A DNA stretch of 64,000 bases from Clostridium novyi NT (lineage in GTDB: Bacteria; Bacillota; Clostridia; Clostridiales; Clostridiaceae): assembly GCF_000014125.1 (NCBI RefSeq), contig NC_008593.1:434001-498000 (forward strand), given 5' to 3'. This document shows positions 1 through 9,138 of this stretch, piece after piece. A model generated the notes under the pieces. That model saw only the letters and a list, made by a program, of their open reading frames with translations. It was not told where the DNA came from and did no database searches. How positions within the stretch are numbered: position 1 is the stretch's first letter; each line of letters opens with the position of its first letter. The translations under genes were made by a program, and so were the position numbers.

Positions 1-2760
1 ACTAAAGAAAAATTTCATTCTAAGGCTTATATTTTTGATGTTGAATACAATGATGGAGATGTTAAAGATAGTTATGCAATTATTGGTTCAAGTAATTTCA
101 CAAAAAGGGGATTTGGAGCTGAGACATGTGCTGGAAGTAATACAGAATTAAATGCAGTATTAAGACAACACTCTGCAATAAATGAAGTTAAAAAGTGGTA
201 TGAAGATATTTGGAATGAATCAGAAGATTTTAACATGGAACTTTTGGATATCATAGAGAGAAATTTAAAAGTAGAAAAGCTTACATATTCACCAATGGAT
301 ATAATTTTAAAGACATTATATAATCTTTATAAAGATGATAATACATTTGAAGAGGTAAAAAATTTAAATTTACATGAATTAACAGAGTTTCAAGCTTTTG
401 CTGTAAAAAGAGCCATTAGAATTTTAAATAAGTATAATGGGGTAATAATAGCTGATAGTGTAGGATTAGGTAAAACATATGTAGCAAAAGGGTTACTAAA
501 ATACTTTGAAAATATAGAAAATGATACATTAATTATATGTCCAGCTTCATTAAAAAATATGTGGACTACTGAATCCAAAAATTTATCTATAGGAGTAAAT
601 GTTATTAGTCAAGAAAGCATAGGGGTAAATGGTATTGATTTTAGAATAGTAAATAATGTACAGTCTATAATAATTGATGAAGCACATAATTTTAGAAATG
701 AAAATGCAAGTAGATTTAAGGAATTAATAAAAGGTACAATGGGAAAAAAAATAGTTGAACTAACAGCTACACCTATAAATAACTCAATATTTGATTTATA
801 TAATATAATGACTTTATTTGTAAAAGAAGATGAATTCAAAGAAAAGTTTGGAATTCCGAGGCTTAGAGACTTATTTAATAATTATCCTCAAAATAAAGAT
901 AAGGTTGAAAATATTTTAAGTGAGATATTGATAAGACGAAGCAGAAGCTTTATAAGAAAAAAATATGGGAAAAACAATGAGTTGATAATAAATTGTAAAA
1001 AATTAAAGTTCCCTTCAAGAAAAATAGAAAATATTAATTATTCAATAGCAAATGTATATGGTTCAAATTTGTATGAAGACATATCAGAAAAATTACAAAA
1101 TTTAAATTTGCCGGTTATAACAGATGAAAAATTATCTTCAAAACAAATTGCGTTAATGATTGGTCTAATTAGAAAAATGTTCCTTAAAAGGTTGGAAAGT
1201 TCTATTGAAGCATTTAGAGAATCAATTAAAAAGCAAATTAAATACTGTGATATTTTAATTGATTCAATAAATCAAGGGTATTTAGTATCTAAAAAATATA
1301 TTATGTCAGATAGTGTGGAGGACTTCTATCAAATTGATGAATTTAATAAAATAGAATTATCACAATATGATGGAGATGTAGAAAAACTAATTAGTAATAT
1401 AAAAAGTGATTATTATGATTTTAAATATATTCTAGAGAAAATTGAAAATATAAACGAAAAAAAAGATGCAAAACTCCAAATGTTAATAAATAAGCTACAG
1501 TGGGATCTAAAAGGAAAAAAGGTAATTATATTTACAGAGTTTAAAGATACAGCTAAATATATATATAATTATATTAAAAATAATATAAATGTAGAAGTAG
1601 CTGAATTAGATAGTAGTAATAAGATGAGTAAAATAAAAATAGTAAATCGTTTTGCACCTAAAGCCAATAATTATGAACTCGCAATTAATGAAAAAGAGAT
1701 AGATGTTTTAGTTAGCACAGATGTTTTAGCTGAAGGTCAAAATCTCCAAGATTGTAATATTATTATAAATTATGATTTATCATGGAACCCAGTGAAGATT
1801 ATTCAAAGGGAAGGTAGAATAGATAGAATTACTACAGAATTTGATAAAATATTTATTTACAATTTTATGCCTGAAGATAAATTAGAAAACTTGCTTAACT
1901 TAGTTGATAAAATTAATATTAAGATAAAATACATAAATGAAACTGTAGGAAATGAGAGTAAAATACTTACTTCTACAGAGTTAACAAATGATAAAATATT
2001 TAATGATGAAGAAGATACTGAAACATTAAGAAAACTAAAAAATAAAGAAAATAAATCGGAAATTATAAATGATATAGAAAATAAACAAGACAATATTTTA
2101 CCGTCAGAAGAGGAGATGCAAGAAGATTATAAAAACTACTTATTTAACAACACAGATAATATTAAAAAAGTTAACCAAATGGGGGATGGAATATATTCAA
2201 TAAAAACTTCAACAGAAAATAAAGGAATATATATGTATTATAAAGTTGGAAAAGAAAATTATTTGTTATTTTATGATATATTAACTGATGAATTTATAAC
2301 TAATAAAGCTAAGATATATAGTATTATTTCTTCAGGTAATTTTTTAGAATTTAAACCTATAAGGAAAAAGATTCCTATTGATGTAGAAGGAATTCTTGAA
2401 AAAGGTAGAAAAATTGTATGTGAAAAAGTACAAGACATAATACAAAGTCAAATAGCTCCAACTGAAATTGGTAAAGTTCAAAGAGAAGTAGCTGAACGTA
2501 TTGAGAATATGTTTTTAAAGGCAAAATATAGAAGTAGGATTACTAGTGAACAAAGACTTATAAGAAAAAAGATAAGAAAGCCACTTCATAAAGGTACAAT
2601 TATGAAATTAAAGTCATTGAAAATAGAGCAGTTTAATGATGATGAACTTATGGATAGATTAGATGAGATTTTAAGTTATATAGACTTAGATCAAGAAGAT
2701 AAAAAATTAAGTAGTAGAGATGAAGAGGTAAAATTAGTTTGTTATGAAATATTATTGTAA
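1..2760 (+). CDS. PLD-like nuclease fused to SNF2-family helicase (5' end missing)
   Basis: The reading frame is open from base 1, so the 5' end lies outside the window. An ATG at 235 lies inside the frame and is probably not the start. The first 78 codons carry the second half of a phospholipase D-type nuclease site: HSK (F-H-S-K-A-Y), then IIGSSN and NTELN, matching the family HxK...GSxN pattern. An SNF2-like superfamily 2 helicase follows: Walker A ADSVGLGKT (bases 451-477), DEAH (676-687), LTATP, then the C-terminal lobe with STDVLAEGQNLQ and QREGRIDR. About 300 further residues are unassigned and lysine-rich. PLD-helicase fusions are known in bacterial defence and DNA-repair settings. 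Defence is inferred; the family call is firm. Confidence 0.85.
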   Translation, partial: TKEKFHSKAYIFDVEYNDGDVKDSYAIIGSSNFTKRGFGAETCAGSNTELNAVLRQHSAINEVKKWYEDIWNESEDFNMELLDIIERNLKVEKLTYSPMDIILKTLYNLYKDDNTFEEVKNLNLHELTEFQAFAVKRAIRILNKYNGVIIADSVGLGKTYVAKGLLKYFENIENDTLIICPASLKNMWTTESKNLSIGVNVISQESIGVNGIDFRIVNNVQSIIIDEAHNFRNENASRFKELIKGTMGKKIVELTATPINNSIFDLYNIMTLFVKEDEFKEKFGIPRLRDLFNNYPQNKDKVENILSEILIRRSRSFIRKKYGKNNELIINCKKLKFPSRKIENINYSIANVYGSNLYEDISEKLQNLNLPVITDEKLSSKQIALMIGLIRKMFLKRLESSIEAFRESIKKQIKYCDILIDSINQGYLVSKKYIMSDSVEDFYQIDEFNKIELSQYDGDVEKLISNIKSDYYDFKYILEKIENINEKKDAKLQMLINKLQWDLKGKKVIIFTEFKDTAKYIYNYIKNNINVEVAELDSSNKMSKIKIVNRFAPKANNYELAINEKEIDVLVSTDVLAEGQNLQDCNIIINYDLSWNPVKIIQREGRIDRITTEFDKIFIYNFMPEDKLENLLNLVDKINIKIKYINETVGNESKILTSTELTNDKIFNDEEDTETLRKLKNKENKSEIINDIENKQDNILPSEEEMQEDYKNYLFNNTDNIKKVNQMGDGIYSIKTSTENKGIYMYYKVGKENYLLFYDILTDEFITNKAKIYSIISSGNFLEFKPIRKKIPIDVEGILEKGRKIVCEKVQDIIQSQIAPTEIGKVQREVAERIENMFLKAKYRSRITSEQRLIRKKIRKPLHKGTIMKLKSLKIEQFNDDELMDRLDEILSYIDLDQEDKKLSSRDEEVKLVCYEILL

Positions 2761-2801
2761 AATAATTCAGTGGTAACTTAAGGTGTAATATGTAAAATTT
2801 T

Positions 2802-2834
2802 AAAGACATTTCTGCTTTTAGTGGAAATGTCTTT
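2802..2834 (+). terminator. Weak terminator-like hairpin after the PLD-helicase gene
   Basis: An 11-bp stem (AAAGACATTTC / GAAATGTCTTT) with an 11-nt loop lies 41 bases past the helicase stop. The following T-run is poor. Confidence 0.5.
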
Positions 2835-2920
2835 AGTTATTTATAAATAAAATCATTTAAATAATAAAGGTATAAAAAGCTAAATAGTAAATCTATATGA
2901 AAGATTAATTGGGTATTTAA

Positions 2921-2966
2921 CTCCCCACAACATAGATTTTAAAATCTATGTTGTGGGGAGTTTTTT
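2921..2966 (+). terminator. Strong rho-independent terminator
   Basis: A perfect 20-bp inverted repeat with no spacer (2921-2940 / 2941-2960) starts CTCCCCACAA and is followed by six T. It isolates the helicase gene from the export island. The rest of 2761-3117 holds no gene, only this hairpin, the weaker one upstream and the promoter-like element at 2999. Confidence 0.85.
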
Positions 2967-2998
2967 ATGAAAAACATAAATAAATATTTTAAAAAAAT

Positions 2999-3037
2999 TT
3001 TACACATTTTATGCACTTCGATTGTTATACATTATGG
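2999..3037 (+). promoter_or_regulatory. Promoter-like element, copy A, upstream of the first ABC operon
   Basis: This 39-nt stretch begins TTTACACATTTTATGCACTTC and ends TTGTTATACATTATGG. It matches 37 of 39 positions with the sequence in front of the sigma factor gene (7793-7831). A shared non-coding block at these two places suggests a common promoter or operator, possibly read by the island's own sigma factor. Exact -35 and -10 boxes are not assignable by eye. Confidence 0.6.
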
Positions 3038-3117
3038 AGAGATAATAACCGCTAAGAAATGTTAAAAATGTGGATATATATTCTTCAAAATATTTAATTT
3101 GTTAGGAGGATACAGTA

Positions 3118-3990
3118 ATGGGTTTAAAATTAGAAAATGTTACAAAGTCTTATGGCAACAATGTAATACTGGACAACATTAATCTTGAACTTGAAAATGG
3201 TATTTATGGACTTTTAGGAGCTAATGGTGTTGGAAAAACTACTTTGTTTAAGGTAATTAGTGGTTTTTTAACGGATTACAAAGGAAAGGTAGTTTATCCT
3301 AAACTTAATGATAAAAATGAAACTTTATTAGGATTTCTGCCACAAAGTTTTACTGGTTATCCAGAGATGGCTGTTCAGGAATTTTTGAAGTATATAGGAG
3401 GTATTAAGGCTAATGCTTCAAAAAATATAATCAATAAAGAAATTGATGAAAAACTAGAGTTGTTTGGTTTAACGGATTTTAAAAATAAGAAACTTAAAAC
3501 TTTATCTGGTGGACAGCTAAGAAGAGTAGGTCTTGCTCAAGCTTTTTTATTAAATCCCAAAATTGTAATGCTTGATGAACCTACAACAGGACTTGATCCA
3601 ACAGAAAGAATAAGGTTTAAAAATTATATTTCAGAGTTTGGTCGAGAGCAAACAATATTAGTTTCTACGCATATTGTTAGTGATTTAGAATTTATAGCAA
3701 AAGAAATATTTATATTGAAAGATGGTAACTTTGTAATGAAAGGAAACGAAAAACAATTAGTTGAACGTTGCAATAATCTTGTGTGGGAAGCAAGTTTCAA
3801 AAATGAAATGGAATTACATAATCGCCTAAAGGATTATACTATTTCAATGATTTATGATGATGGTGGAATAACAAAGGCTAGAGTTGTTAGTGAGAAACCT
3901 CCTGTACCTAATGCCATAAACGTAGTTCCAACTTTAAATGACATATATCTTTTTAATTTTAAAAAGGAGGCACAAGCTAATGCTAAATGA
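3118..3990 (+). CDS. ABC transporter ATP-binding protein (CcmA/BcrA type)
   Basis: Cytoplasmic ATPase subunit of an ABC-2 type exporter, 290 aa. Walker A GANGVGKT is at residues 34-41, signature LSGGQ near 129-133, and Walker B MLDEPTTGLD near 151-160, followed by the STH switch. The C-terminal 80 residues are the divergent tail usual in drug or bacteriocin immunity ATPases. The start has a good site (TTAGGAGG). The stop overlaps the next gene's start, so ATPase and permease are translationally coupled. It is paralogous to the ATPase at 9139. The substrate is unknown. Confidence 0.9.
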   Translation: MGLKLENVTKSYGNNVILDNINLELENGIYGLLGANGVGKTTLFKVISGFLTDYKGKVVYPKLNDKNETLLGFLPQSFTGYPEMAVQEFLKYIGGIKANASKNIINKEIDEKLELFGLTDFKNKKLKTLSGGQLRRVGLAQAFLLNPKIVMLDEPTTGLDPTERIRFKNYISEFGREQTILVSTHIVSDLEFIAKEIFILKDGNFVMKGNEKQLVERCNNLVWEASFKNEMELHNRLKDYTISMIYDDGGITKARVVSEKPPVPNAINVVPTLNDIYLFNFKKEAQANAK

Positions 3991-5200
3991 GCTTAAAAAA
4001 TTTACAAGCAAACTTCATATAAAAATTTTAATTTTACTTGTTATTTTAGTATCAATTGCTACAGCACATTCCGCTAGTAATAGTAATTGCTTTTTTGTAC
4101 TAAAATCTACAGATTCTAAAATGATAGAAGGTAAAGCTGCAATACCTTTAATGAAAGAACAATATAAGAATACTAAGGGAATTCTTACAATAGATACACT
4201 TAATAAGGCTTTAAAATATTATAAGTCAAAGCCAGATTGTGAAACAGCATTTTTAGAAACAGATATTAAGTATCCGGTGGTTTTGCATTTAATGGAAAAA
4301 GCTTATATATATGATGATACACAAGAATCATTCATATTTCAAAAAGAATCAGCTGTCTTTCATAAACTGAAGGACATGAATGATTTTTACACTAGAAATA
4401 TAAAAGTAATTACAGAAAAGCTAAATAATGAAAAAAATAACTATGAATCTTGGGAAAAAAATATTATTATTGAAAAAGCAAAAAATATTAATAAACCATT
4501 TAATATTGATTTTAATAAACACTGGGAACTAGTATATACATGTTTTATAATTTGTTTTATGGTCATTGCTATTTCTGCTATTGTAATAGGTTCACGCTTA
4601 TTTTCTTATGAAAAAGACAAAAATATGGATGTTTTATTGGTTTCTCTTGGAGATGAATCTCTTAGAAAAATTGGAATAAATAAGATAAAAGCATTGATTA
4701 CTTTTTTAACAGTTGAGCTTTTAATAAGCGTAAGTATAGTATCAGTTATGATGTTTTCAAATACTGGAATTAGTGCTTGGAATAGTCAAATACAAATAAA
4801 ATATTTTACTTCAATATACAATTTGACCTTTGGACAAGCATACTTATTAATTATATTTACTGGATGGGTTAGTATTATAGCTATAGGAATGTTTACTGCA
4901 ACTTTAAATGCTTATAAGCAAAAATCTTATACTACCTTATTTCTTGGAGTTATTATAACGTTTATTCCAATGATTGCTGTAAAATTAGATATGTTTCCAG
5001 TTATTATAACAAAGTTTTTTAAGATGCAACCAATAAATGCATTTTCTATCATTGGAAATTTAGAATCCCTTCAAATATTTAATTTTATATTTTTTCATGC
5101 ACTTACTATGACTGCTATTATTGTTAACGCTATGATAATTTTAGGAATTTGTATATTTATATCACCCCGTCTGTTTTTTGCCAAAATAAAAAATGCATAA
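3980..5200 (+). CDS. ABC-2 type permease, island paralog 1
   Basis: Integral membrane protein of 406 aa. ATG at 3980 is preferred over the upstream in-frame start at 3938 because AAAGGAGG sits just before it and it overlaps the ATPase stop by 11 bases. One N-terminal membrane segment (residues about 14-29) is followed by a roughly 165-residue outside loop, then five or six membrane segments. Marks shared with the three other island permeases are ILTIDTLNKA, a NKPFNIDF-type motif just before the membrane, a SYEKDKNMD turn and AWNSQIQ. It presumably pairs with the upstream ATPase, perhaps as a heterodimer with the next permease. Confidence 0.8.
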   Translation: MLNELKKFTSKLHIKILILLVILVSIATAHSASNSNCFFVLKSTDSKMIEGKAAIPLMKEQYKNTKGILTIDTLNKALKYYKSKPDCETAFLETDIKYPVVLHLMEKAYIYDDTQESFIFQKESAVFHKLKDMNDFYTRNIKVITEKLNNEKNNYESWEKNIIIEKAKNINKPFNIDFNKHWELVYTCFIICFMVIAISAIVIGSRLFSYEKDKNMDVLLVSLGDESLRKIGINKIKALITFLTVELLISVSIVSVMMFSNTGISAWNSQIQIKYFTSIYNLTFGQAYLLIIFTGWVSIIAIGMFTATLNAYKQKSYTTLFLGVIITFIPMIAVKLDMFPVIITKFFKMQPINAFSIIGNLESLQIFNFIFFHALTMTAIIVNAMIILGICIFISPRLFFAKIKNA

Positions 5201-5237
5201 GATATTTTATTATTTAAATATCAAAGGGAGGTAGATT

Positions 5238-6449
5238 ATGTTTTCTGAAATGAAGAAGTTTTATAAAAATACAGCTATAATAATTTCTCTTGTTTTATCG
5301 GTAGTATTAGCAATAGGAATGCCTATTTTATTTATATATGATTATGCAAGTTACGACTATTCTAATGGAAAGGAAGTTGTAATAGAAGGTGTTAAGGGAC
5401 TTAATTATAGAAAACAACAGATGCAAAAAGTTTCTGGAATTTTGAGTACAGATAAACTGAATAAAGCCCTTAATTTTTATAAATCTCAGCCAAAAGGAGA
5501 TGATGCATATTTTAAAATAGAAGACAAATATCCTGGAATGTATTCTTTTTTAAAGGATGCATATGCGCCTTATGGAAGTGGAAGTTCATTTGATGTTAGT
5601 AGTATACAAAATGCTGATAATTTTTACAACAAAAGTACAGAAAGAGTAGAAGAAAAGATAAATTTATTTGGTAAGAATGTTATTTCCACAAGTGAAAAGC
5701 AAGAAGGAATAAATAGGGCAGCTAGTATAAGTAAACCCTATAATATTGAATTTGTTGATCAATGGACAATTTTAATTAAGTCCTTACTATTAGTATATAT
5801 ATTTATAATTTTATCTGGAATTTTAATATCAAATCAGCTTTTCTCATTCGAGAAAGAAAATAATATGGATATTATATTAAATTCTGCAGGTAGAAAAAAA
5901 CTTGTAAGCATAGGATTAAGAAAAATATTTGCTATGATAGCTTACTTGACTTTAGAATTTATACTATGTACTGTTATTTGTACAACTATTATTGTTGGAA
6001 TGTTTGGTGCTAGTGGTTGGAACTGTCAAATACAAATCTTACCGAAATTTTTTGCAAATATATATAATTGGTTTATTGGAAAGATGTTTATTAATCATTT
6101 TATAATTGCTTGGATAAGCATATTATCTGTAGCACTTATTGGAGCATTTATCAATTCTATCATACAAAAAACATATGCATCATTGACAATAGCGGCATTT
6201 TTAACAGTTACTCCAATGTTTTTAAAAAACAATACACTAGTATCGGCAAAAATTCAAAGATATTTATGTGTACAACCTATAAATGGAGTTAGTTTGGTTC
6301 CTTTTATGAATAGCTTATTAATCTATCAATTAGGATCGTATAAAGCGCTTACTGCATATGTAATTTTGCTTATTTCCATACTTTGTTCAATCACAGGAAT
6401 AATATTTTCACCTATCATATTTTCAAAAAGAATAAATAAAAATGCTTAA
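5238..6449 (+). CDS. ABC-2 type permease, island paralog 2
   Basis: Membrane protein of 403 aa with the same plan as its upstream neighbour: N-terminal segment, long outside domain, then a C-terminal membrane bundle. Conserved points are GILSTDKLNKAL, SKPYNIEF, SFEKENNMDII and GWNCQIQ. The start has GGGAGG nine bases upstream. It lies 37 bases after paralog 1 with no terminator between, so the ATPase and two permeases likely form one operon. Function is inferred from family and context only. Confidence 0.8.
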   Translation: MFSEMKKFYKNTAIIISLVLSVVLAIGMPILFIYDYASYDYSNGKEVVIEGVKGLNYRKQQMQKVSGILSTDKLNKALNFYKSQPKGDDAYFKIEDKYPGMYSFLKDAYAPYGSGSSFDVSSIQNADNFYNKSTERVEEKINLFGKNVISTSEKQEGINRAASISKPYNIEFVDQWTILIKSLLLVYIFIILSGILISNQLFSFEKENNMDIILNSAGRKKLVSIGLRKIFAMIAYLTLEFILCTVICTTIIVGMFGASGWNCQIQILPKFFANIYNWFIGKMFINHFIIAWISILSVALIGAFINSIIQKTYASLTIAAFLTVTPMFLKNNTLVSAKIQRYLCVQPINGVSLVPFMNSLLIYQLGSYKALTAYVILLISILCSITGIIFSPIIFSKRINKNA

Positions 6450-6485
6450 ATAAATATTAGTCAAGACCTAAAATTGTTAAAAAAG

Positions 6486-6508
6486 TACACATTTTAGATA
6501 CTTCAATT
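6486..6508 (+). promoter_or_regulatory. Degenerate third copy (C) of the island promoter-like element
   Basis: TACACATTTTA-x3-ACTTC-x-ATT matches copies A and B at 19 of 23 positions. The downstream half (TTGTTATACATTATGG) is missing; a ribosome binding site (TTAGGAGGG) follows at once. It looks like a truncated relic of the same element. Confidence 0.4.
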
Positions 6509-6522
6509 TAGGAGGGACAGTT

Positions 6523-6561
6523 ATGGAAATTATAGAAGGTGTATTTAAATGGGAACGTTAA
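6523..6561 (+). pseudogene. 12-codon ORF, possible remnant of a lost ATPase gene
   Basis: The ORF reads MEIIEGVFKWER, has a good site (GGAGGG) and overlaps the start of the next permease. Its RBS-start context resembles that of the ATPase at 9139 (GGTTATGGAA against AGTTATGGAA). In the second module an intact ATPase sits directly before the equivalent permease. A deletion that removed the ATPase body here would leave such a stub. It could also be a coupling peptide for the permease. Confidence 0.35.
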
Positions 6562-7787
6562 TAAAATATGAACTTAGAAAAATTTTTAAGACAAGAAGTA
6601 CTAAGGTTTCTTTAATAGTTATTCTATTATTGATGGCATGTTCGGTGGTCTCCAATATAAAACATAGATTGTATGTGGATGAAATGGGTAATGAGATTCA
6701 TGGATTAAAGGCTATTGAATTAAAAAGAGAACAAGTAACAAAGCATGCTGGATATTTATCAGAAGATAAATTAACAAATATATTTAATGATTATCAGAAG
6801 ATAAATAAGGACAGTAAAAGTTATAAGCCTAATTCAAAGTGGTTAAAGGATGAAGTTTTTGGAAAGTATATTATGAATAAAGATGAAATTTTAGATCTTA
6901 TACGTCAAGATTTTTCTTATGCTGATAAGTACAATTATGATATTGATTCATTATCAAATAAAGATATAAAAAGTTTTTATAAAAGACGTGACACAAAAAT
7001 CAAAGAAATATTAAATAAGAAGTATTCACATGGAAGTTATTCAGAAAGTGAGAAAAAATATGTATGCGCTATAAACAATAAAATCTCAAAGCCTTTTTAT
7101 TTTGATTATTCTGATGGATGGGAAGGGATTTTTAGAGAATTATTTCACATAATATTGATTAGTATTATTTTTGTGATAGGTATATGGGTTGCACCTATAT
7201 TTGCATTGGAGTATGAAACGGGAGCAGATTCTATTATTTTATCCACAAGGTATGGAAAGAATAAGTTAATTATAGCAAAGATTTTAGCTGTATTTTTGTG
7301 TACAACCTTTGTTTACTTTGGATTAGTATTAATATTTACGGTATGTATGTTGTGGATTTATGGAATACATGGATGGAATGCTTCACTTCAAGTTATATTT
7401 ATTAAATCAGTTTATCCTTTTTCAGTATTAGAGGGTTATTTACTAGGGGTTGCCTTAGGATACTTGGTTGCTTTAGCATTTTCTTCGTTTATTATGGTAT
7501 TATCATCAAAGATTAAAACATCATCTATTATGGTAATTAGTGGATTATTGATTTTTATACCAATATTTTTTCAAAGAAATAAAGAAAATTTAGTATTGAA
7601 TAGATTTACGAACTTGTTTCCAGGAAATGCAGTTAATGCTTTTAGAAACTTTTCTTCATGTGATACATATGCTTTTAAAAATCTAGTTTTACTAGCACCC
7701 CAATTAACCGCAATACTTTCTGTTATAGGAATTTGTATATTTGTACCTATTGCGTTTTATAATTTTAGAAATCATGAGGTAGTTTGA
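6549..7787 (+). CDS. ABC-2 type permease, island paralog 3
   Basis: 412-aa membrane protein, very close to the permease at 10024: the N-termini are MGTLIKYELRKIF and MGTLIKYELKKIF and the C-termini nearly the same. One N-terminal membrane segment is followed by a 150-residue outside domain rich in K, D and Y, then five or six segments. It shares SKPFYFDY, EYETGADSIILS and GWNASLQV with its paralog. It has no adjacent ATPase of its own, so it may use the one at 3118 or 9139. The sigma gene follows 55 bases later. Confidence 0.8.
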   Translation: MGTLIKYELRKIFKTRSTKVSLIVILLLMACSVVSNIKHRLYVDEMGNEIHGLKAIELKREQVTKHAGYLSEDKLTNIFNDYQKINKDSKSYKPNSKWLKDEVFGKYIMNKDEILDLIRQDFSYADKYNYDIDSLSNKDIKSFYKRRDTKIKEILNKKYSHGSYSESEKKYVCAINNKISKPFYFDYSDGWEGIFRELFHIILISIIFVIGIWVAPIFALEYETGADSIILSTRYGKNKLIIAKILAVFLCTTFVYFGLVLIFTVCMLWIYGIHGWNASLQVIFIKSVYPFSVLEGYLLGVALGYLVALAFSSFIMVLSSKIKTSSIMVISGLLIFIPIFFQRNKENLVLNRFTNLFPGNAVNAFRNFSSCDTYAFKNLVLLAPQLTAILSVIGICIFVPIAFYNFRNHEVV

Positions 7788-7792
7788 AAAAC

Positions 7793-7831
7793 TTTACACA
7801 TTTTATGCACTTCAGTTGTTATACATTATGG
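7793..7831 (+). promoter_or_regulatory. Promoter-like element, copy B, at the sigma factor gene
   Basis: The first 21 bases and last 16 are identical to copy A at 2999; only the two bases between differ. It ends inside the ribosome binding site of the sigma gene, so any transcript starting downstream of it would have almost no leader. Confidence 0.6.
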
Positions 7832-7842
7832 GAGGTGATTAT

Positions 7843-8394
7843 GTGGCACAACAACCAATAAGAGATATTAAAAATGGAGATGCGGATTTAGCTGAAAGCA
7901 TTGTTAGGGAAAATTATAAGGATATTTATAAATATTGTTATTGGAAAGTAGGAAGTAGTGAAAAGGCAGAAGACATTACCCAAGAAGTTTTCTTAAAATT
8001 TATTAAAAATATTGGTTGTTATTCGGAACGCGGGAAGCCGAGAGCCTACTTGTATACCATTGCTAAGAATTTGTGCATTAATGAGTATAAAAAATGTAAT
8101 AGAGAGGTTTTGAATTCTGATGAAATAATTATTAACTCAATAACAGGGGATATTTTTGAAAATATTATTGATAAGATTACTTTGCAAAAACTTATAGGGG
8201 AACTTTCAAAAGAACAACAAGAAGTTATATTATTAAGGTTTGGACAAGGATTAAAACTTGGAGAAATTGCAATTATAACTGATACCACAAGATTTACTGT
8301 ACAATATAGAATAAAAAAATCATTAGCAATTTTAAAGAAAAAATTAAAAGAAGGAGGTATTGACTATGAAAAAAGACCTACAGGAGAGTATTAA
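7843..8394 (+). CDS. ECF-like RNA polymerase sigma factor
   Basis: 183 aa. I start at GTG 7843, which has GGGAGGTG six bases upstream; earlier in-frame TTG and ATG codons lie inside the shared promoter element. Region 2 is seen in YCYWKVGSSEKAEDITQEVF and RAYLYTIAKNLCINEY. Region 4 is a C-terminal helix-turn-helix (LSKEQQEVILLRFGQGLKLGEIA, then VQYRIKKSLAILKK). Size and layout fit an ECF sigma with no region 3. It lies between ABC genes and overlaps the next membrane-protein gene by 29 bases, so it probably controls this island in response to an envelope signal. Confidence 0.85.
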   Translation: MAQQPIRDIKNGDADLAESIVRENYKDIYKYCYWKVGSSEKAEDITQEVFLKFIKNIGCYSERGKPRAYLYTIAKNLCINEYKKCNREVLNSDEIIINSITGDIFENIIDKITLQKLIGELSKEQQEVILLRFGQGLKLGEIAIITDTTRFTVQYRIKKSLAILKKKLKEGGIDYEKRPTGEY

Positions 8395-9127
8395 ATCATT
8401 ATATGATTCTGTGCCATCTTGTTCAAAAGAAGATGGTCTTGAAGAAACAATTTTAAAAGTACGTCAGTTGGTGGTACAACATCAGCAGACTAGAACATCC
8501 TTCCCACAATTCTTTTTGGCTCAATTTAGTTTAATTAGAAAAAAGGTTTGGATAATTCAAATGTTAATTGTTTTATTGTGCAGTATAAGATTAGTTTGCT
8601 TTTCAGATGGAATTGATACATTAGTCATGATTTCTTCTACAGCACCATTATTAATACTTGCAGGAATACAGGAAGTAACTAGATCCTATAAATATAAAAC
8701 TCTTGAAATTGAATTATCAACAATATATTCATTTAAACAACTTATTCTTACTCGTATTACAATTTTAGGATTAGTAGATATTTTTATTTTAACTATTGTG
8801 TTAATTTTATCAGGAATAAATCTTAATCTAAATTTAATTGTATTGATATTATATATATTTGTACCATTTTTAGTTACGTGTTTCACTTCACTATTTATCT
8901 TAAATTATTTTAAAAATACAGATTGTAATTATATGTGTACAGTAATGGGAATAGCTACGGTAGCTTTAATTACAGTTACAGCAGCGTTTTGGCCTAATTT
9001 ATATAAACCTTCAGCTTATTTATTGTGGGGAGTTTTATTCATAGTCGCATTTATTGGAGTTATTGCAGAGGTGTATAAATTGGTGAAAAATTGTAGCGAA
9101 AATTCAGGGTCTATATATACAAATTAG
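8366..9127 (+). CDS. Membrane protein, candidate anti-sigma factor
   Basis: 253 aa. ATG 8366 has GGAGG eight bases upstream and is preferred over the TTG at 8360. About 75 cytoplasmic residues (MKKDLQESIKSLYDSVPSC...) precede six hydrophobic segments. The gene starts inside the sigma gene in another frame, which is the usual layout for sigma and anti-sigma pairs. No zinc-binding HxxxCxxC motif is visible, so it is not a classic ZAS-type anti-sigma. I do not recognise the family; the anti-sigma role rests on position and topology. Confidence 0.6.
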   Translation: MKKDLQESIKSLYDSVPSCSKEDGLEETILKVRQLVVQHQQTRTSFPQFFLAQFSLIRKKVWIIQMLIVLLCSIRLVCFSDGIDTLVMISSTAPLLILAGIQEVTRSYKYKTLEIELSTIYSFKQLILTRITILGLVDIFILTIVLILSGINLNLNLIVLILYIFVPFLVTCFTSLFILNYFKNTDCNYMCTVMGIATVALITVTAAFWPNLYKPSAYLLWGVLFIVAFIGVIAEVYKLVKNCSENSGSIYTN

Positions 9128-9138
9128 GGGGAGAGGTT

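Noticed and set aside
235..2760. Treating ATG 235 as the true start of the helicase
   Set aside because: The same frame is open to base 1 and encodes recognisable PLD-nuclease residues, so the protein begins upstream of the window.
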